Position numbers and translations under genes: made by a program
Source of the DNA: Beroe forskalii
Lineage: Eukaryota; Ctenophora; Nuda; Beroida; Beroidae
Assembly (NCBI GenBank): GCA_011033025.1
Contig: WFMF01000160.1
Location: forward strand, 186,001-250,000
Direction: 5' to 3'
DNA length: 64,000 nt
Shown: piece after piece, positions 61,501 to 64,000 of the stretch
Position numbering within the stretch: the first letter of the stretch is position 1
Layout of the letters: every line of letters starts with the position of its first letter
The notes under the pieces: model-generated
Told to the model about the DNA's origin: nothing
What the model saw: only the letters and a program-made list of their open reading frames with translations
Database searches by the model: none

Positions 61501-63959
61501 CGGAGGCTTTTTTTCGAAAATTAGACTATTGCAACCATGAGCCTCAATGGAGGCTCATGGGCAAGCCCTGAAATTACCCTACACTCAGCCTCCGGACCCA
61601 TGGATACTAATGCAGGCTAATTTTGGTCATGTTCCTGTGGTACCATTTGCCGAAGACACGTTATCTGATGAACTGGTTAAAGATAAGTAGATAGTAGATA
61701 CATGTTTCCATGCCTGGGAATTATAAACATCTCTTTTCTCGAACGAAAAGGCTCTCGTAATTTATAACCCTGGTCCTTCAGCCTAAGGATACCTTTTTGT
61801 AAACAGTATGGTGCTTAAAGAGGGAAGGTCCAGGCGTAAAGCCTCGAAGGAGAAGGTCTGAATGAAAATTAAGCATTGGATATCGATTTAGGCTCCTTTG
61901 AAAGTTTGAAACCATTATGCACACGTCCTATTTGCACTGTGGACAAGAAATCGTGAAATTACAAAATTTTTGGGTTATTTTGGCAAACTTTGGCAAATTT
62001 TGGCAAACTTTGGCAAACTATGGCAAACTTTGGCAAACACTTTTTTTGGCAAACTCCAAAAAAAGTGGAAGCGTTTGCCAAAGTTTGCCAAAGTTTGCCT
62101 TACCCCCCCCCCCAACAGAGCATTGAACTCAAATACCTACAAAGTAGCCCAGTTAGCTAGCTGCAGCCCATAATGCGAAGGATGCCACTACACCAAGCTA
62201 CTCTGACGCGAGTGATATTATAAAGGAGCAGTTGATCGAAAAAGTGACATACATACGACGACGACCAATTTCAGCACACCACCTATTTCAGATTTAACAG
62301 TACGCGTAAAGGTAGTATACACACAACCCCCACAAAACACGATCTCTGCTAACCTATTCTCAATGCCTTTTTGTAAAACAAAAACGCGATTGGGAACAGG
62401 AAATAATATATGGGCGACAATAAGTATTCCTGCAGAGTTATAAACGTGATCATGACCGAATGTTCATTATGGCTATGCGATGATGACACACCTGCTACAC
62501 TTACTGAATCCAAGTTTGCGTATTTCGGGCACAGACATTAATGGCAATTAATGGTACAGACAATCTTTATTATATGAAAGTTTCTGGTACAGACATAACT
62601 TAATGGCAATTTTGAACACAATTTTCCTAAGCCCGCATAGGTGTGTGTACGCGCGCGGCGCTTCCCTACGGGGGAAGCGCGCCGCGCAACGCAGACAGGG
62701 ATATACGTGTTTAGCAAAACACAATTGTGCGTACGGCATAATTTGTAGAGGAATCCGGTAAAGTTCTCGATAATTTTGGGCTTGAACATCTGCTGCGGTC
62801 ACACTTTTATTTCGACTTCGTGTACGGCGCTGTGACGTTATTGTATAGAGACATGATTTTTGATGCGCGGCTTAGCGGGTTTTTGCGACGCGCGCGCGTG
62901 AGGCCAGGACTGTTCGAATTATTGTGAAATCTCGTTCATCAGACGCTGGAATTCTGACTTCAGCAGGTTTGGGGTGCTTTACTGCTTTGAGATCCAAGTT
63001 ATATGCTAATATTTGTTGATAAATAAATACTGTCAGCATTAGCCCGTAATTTCACTTACTTATAATGTCTTGCATGATCGGAAATTTGTTTGGAAAGATA
63101 GGAATGCGTTGTTTCAATTCCAATGTCCTATACCCCTTATAACCTTTCAGAAGCATCGGAAGATGAAGGCGACGCCCCTGGCCCTGCACAAGCAACCGCT
63201 CCCAAAGTCCACAAGAGATCGCACACATCGGTGAGTGTTCAGTGTGTTTGCTAATGAGGTTAGCATTGAGGGGATTTCTGAAGAAACGTTCCGAAAACTT
63301 CATCTTACCAAGGCAATATTTCATTCATGTACCTGACCTCTGCCAACAAATTCTCAATCTCATTCATATTAAGGGGATTAAGGGCATATTCTCATAGGAA
63401 CCTGAAATTGTCTTGGCATTGGCCATTCAAAGCTTACTGTAAACTCGAGCAATGATTAGTCAATGGTTATGACGTACTATAATAATGACGAGGAGGCCAA
63501 CTTAAATCCCCCAGTCGCAACTAAAACCCCCCAGTCGCGTGGTTTGGATGACGACGAAGACTTCTCTGACGACGACAGTGACGACATGTGGGACGACAGT
63601 GAGGACGAGAGTTCGTCAGATGACGAGGTGCCCGCCATCGGGTACACCGCCGCCTACTTCCTCAAGAGGTATGCGGATTTTCGAACCCAACTGTGAAATC
63701 TTGGTATTATTTTAGTAATATTTTGTGGCGTTTTTACTGAATTTAGCACCATGTACTGTTTTATATTTTACTTGCTAGGAATTTGAATAGAATTGTGTTT
63801 AAGTCTGCAACTATTTACTCTAAGCCTCATCTCAGAAAAGACAGCGATAAGAAGGATAAGCCTGACCGGAAGAAGAAAGCCCCCCGACAACAAGCCGCTA
63901 AGCCTGCCGCTGAGGATGAGGGATGGACCACTGTCAGTGGCACTGACAAAGTCGCTAAG
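52450..63959 (+). CDS. EIF3C: Eukaryotic translation initiation factor 3 subunit c, N-terminal part, spliced, runs off the window
   Basis: Gene-level entry: exon 1 (52450-52556), exons 2-6 present twice (52981-54077 and 55961-57058), then exons 7-9 (63151-63230, about 63535-63668, 63836-63959). The product is a core subunit of eIF3, which binds the 40S ribosome and recruits eIF1 and eIF5 in start-codon selection. Landmarks: acidic Ser-rich N-terminus [67 protein letters not shown], and acidic and Lys-rich stretches ending [12 protein letters not shown], in the family order. The PCI domain lies beyond 64000. A simple reading is exon 1, then exons 2-6 of the second copy (intact), then exon 7. 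The first copy has a stop in exon 2. Confidence 0.92.
52981..53123 (+). pseudogene. EIF3C: eIF3c exon 2, first copy, frame-broken
   Basis: Starts [12 protein letters not shown] like the second copy, but reads GAAAAAGGGTAG where the other reads GAAAAGAGGGTA, and is two bases shorter again just after. The result is a stop after DEEKG. Either a degenerated exon or consensus errors in one haplotype. Confidence 0.75.
53301..53413 (+). CDS. EIF3C: eIF3c exon 3, first copy
   Basis: Between GTATTTTCAG and GTAAGT. Encodes [37 protein letters not shown]. Same sequence as 56284-56396. Confidence 0.85.
53588..53638 (+). CDS. EIF3C: eIF3c exon 4, first copy
   Basis: Between TACTCTCAG and GTGAGC. Encodes [17 protein letters not shown], the family's WEDK motif. 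Confidence 0.85.
53816..53890 (+). CDS. EIF3C: eIF3c exon 5, first copy
   Basis: Between CGTTTCAG and GTTTGT. Encodes [20 protein letters not shown] followed by EAYQK, matching the AL-LRQ--RKYN-DF block of eIF3c. Confidence 0.85.
54032..54077 (+). CDS. EIF3C: eIF3c exon 6, first copy
   Basis: Between TATACCAG and GTTTGA. Encodes [15 protein letters not shown], one Glu codon shorter than the second copy. Ends after one base of a codon. Confidence 0.8.
54530..54965 (+). repeat. 35-bp minisatellite, first copy
   Basis: About ten units of GGAGTCTTCTGGTTCGTGTC followed by ATCTGGAGGAAGGGT, within eIF3c intron 6. Unit lengths vary by one or two bases. The Ser/Gly/Arg ORFs over it in three frames are repeat artefacts. 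Counterpart at 57519-57953. Confidence 0.92.
55961..56106 (+). CDS. EIF3C: eIF3c exon 2, second copy, intact
   Basis: Between TCCAATTCAG and GTAAGA. With the last two bases of exon 1 it reads [20 protein letters not shown], then [20 protein letters not shown] and [20 protein letters not shown] is strongly conserved in eIF3c. Confidence 0.93.
56284..56396 (+). CDS. EIF3C: eIF3c exon 3, second copy
   Basis: Between GTATTTTCAG and GTAAGT. Same peptide as the first copy ([20 protein letters not shown] and following). Confidence 0.92.
56569..56619 (+). CDS. EIF3C: eIF3c exon 4, second copy
   Basis: Between TACTCTCAG and GTGAGC. Encodes [17 protein letters not shown]. Confidence 0.92.
56797..56871 (+). 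CDS. EIF3C: eIF3c exon 5, second copy
   Basis: Between CGTTTCAG and GTTTGT. Encodes [20 protein letters not shown] followed by EAYQK. Confidence 0.92.
57010..57058 (+). CDS. EIF3C: eIF3c exon 6, second copy
   Basis: Between TATACCAG and GTTTGA. Encodes [16 protein letters not shown] and one base of the next codon, which exon 7 completes as Glu or Gly in frame. Confidence 0.9.
57519..57953 (+). repeat. 35-bp minisatellite, second copy
   Basis: Same array as 54530-54965. Several units here keep GGGTGGAGTC where the first copy has GGGTGAGTC or GGTGGAGTC. Confidence 0.92.
58077..62113 (-). mobile_element. Foldback-type minisatellite transposon, copy B, complete with 7-bp target duplication
   Basis: Bounds come from comparison with the empty site near 55071: AACAGAG at 58070-58076 and again at 62114-62120. 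The ends are a G run plus TAAGGCAAACTTTGGCAAAC and its complement with a C run. Each end then contains repeated TTTGGCAAAC units around a hairpin CTTTTTTTGG/CCAAAAAAAG, so each tip can fold on itself. Inside are unique flanks (58200-58570, 61240-61960) and 2.6 kb of 21-bp minisatellite with a palindrome at 58928-59007. No transposase is present. Composite inverted ends of direct subrepeats recall foldback elements; superfamily unassigned. Confidence 0.9.
58570..61235. repeat. 21-bp minisatellite inside transposon copy B
   Basis: GGAGCCTAGTGGAGGCTGTGT units, longer than in copy A by roughly 0.85 kb. A higher-order repeat is visible: 59695-59860 resembles 59875-60000 and 60590-60760. ORFs up to 220 codons (minus, 59542-60204) exist only because the period is 21. 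Confidence 0.95.
62650..62692. repeat. GC-rich palindrome
   Basis: GCGCGCGGCGCTTCCC, loop TACG, then GGGGAAGCGCGCCGCGC. The core GCGCGGCG is shared with the hairpin MITEs at 33795 and 35102. More CG-rich sequence follows at 62860-62900. It is in eIF3c intron 6. Confidence 0.75.
63151..63230 (+). CDS. EIF3C: eIF3c exon 7
   Basis: Between CCTTTCAG and GTGAGT. Completes the exon 6 codon, then [26 protein letters not shown]. Acidic-to-basic linker. Confidence 0.85.
63535..63668 (+). CDS. EIF3C: eIF3c exon 8 (5' border uncertain)
   Basis: Encodes [44 protein letters not shown] and two bases, then GTATGC. The acceptor CCCCCCAG at 63534 is chosen because it keeps exon 7's phase. The frame stays open upstream to 63463, so a longer exon is possible. 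Asp/Glu/Ser acidic tract followed by the YFLKR motif of eIF3c. Confidence 0.85.
63836..63959 (+). CDS. EIF3C: eIF3c exon 9
   Basis: Between CATCTCAG and GTATGC. Encodes [41 protein letters not shown]. The Lys-rich block and W-TV follow the family. The gene continues right of the window. Confidence 0.9.
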
Positions 63960-64000
63960 GTATGCTGTCTCCTTCCCTGTAGTGAATGCCGCGTTAAGGT

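Larger units (their letters stand above)
55513..62553 (+). repeat. 2.98-kb direct duplication, second copy, interrupted by transposon B
   Basis: Begins GTCACCAAACAACCTGCTGC and ends GGCAATTAATGGTACAGACA. Without the 4044-bp insertion plus target duplication it is about 2997 bp. The two-base GT shared by the end (AATGGT) and the start (AAGTCACC) is the only homology at the junction. Confidence 0.92.

Overview
This is a eukaryotic, animal-type genomic window. It is AT-rich, with small exons bounded by GT-AG introns, introns up to about 20 kb, and abundant transposon-derived inverted repeats and minisatellites. The protein families (a type II cAMP-dependent kinase regulatory subunit, eIF3 subunit c and a secreted PAN/Apple protein) point to an invertebrate metazoan. 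I cannot name the phylum from sequence alone.

Three spliced genes can be supported. (1) A type II PKA regulatory subunit on the + strand has nine exons from 5263 to 42356. They encode the dimerisation/docking domain, a linker, an RRAS-type inhibitor site, the whole first cAMP-binding domain and only the start of the second. The remaining exons of the second domain are not visible anywhere downstream. Its 20-kb second intron holds four further exon-like segments (8979-9027, 17895-17943, 18092-18151, 22947-23031). All end in the same codon phase as exon 2, so they could splice into exon 3 and give isoforms with other N-termini. (2) A 177-residue secreted protein with two PAN/Apple domains lies antisense inside intron 6 (31749-32616). 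Its stop codon sits 6 nt from the edge of a transposon. (3) eIF3 subunit c starts at 52450 on the + strand and runs off the right edge. Its exons 2-6 occur twice, because a 2.98-kb segment is repeated head to tail (52534-55512 and 55513-62553).

The second copy of that segment carries a 4.04-kb insertion (58077-62113), and the first copy is the matching empty site. The comparison defines a transposon with a 7-bp target duplication, palindromic GGCAAAC-rich ends and an interior of 21-bp minisatellite that flips orientation around a central palindrome. A second copy in opposite orientation, lacking its outermost ends, lies 26 kb away at 28655-31742.

Layout: 1-2600 inverted-arm element; 4.0-4.7 kb foldback minisatellite; 5.3-42.4 kb PKA regulatory subunit with many MITEs; 44.5-46.9 kb minisatellite followed by homopolymer-rich, possibly poorly assembled sequence; 47.5-48.9 kb a TTAA-flanked DNA element; 50.6-52.0 kb GC hairpins and two copies of one MITE; 52.4-64 kb eIF3c with its duplication. 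Ten perfect TGACGTCA (cAMP response element) octamers lie between 858 and 42762, and none were seen to the right.
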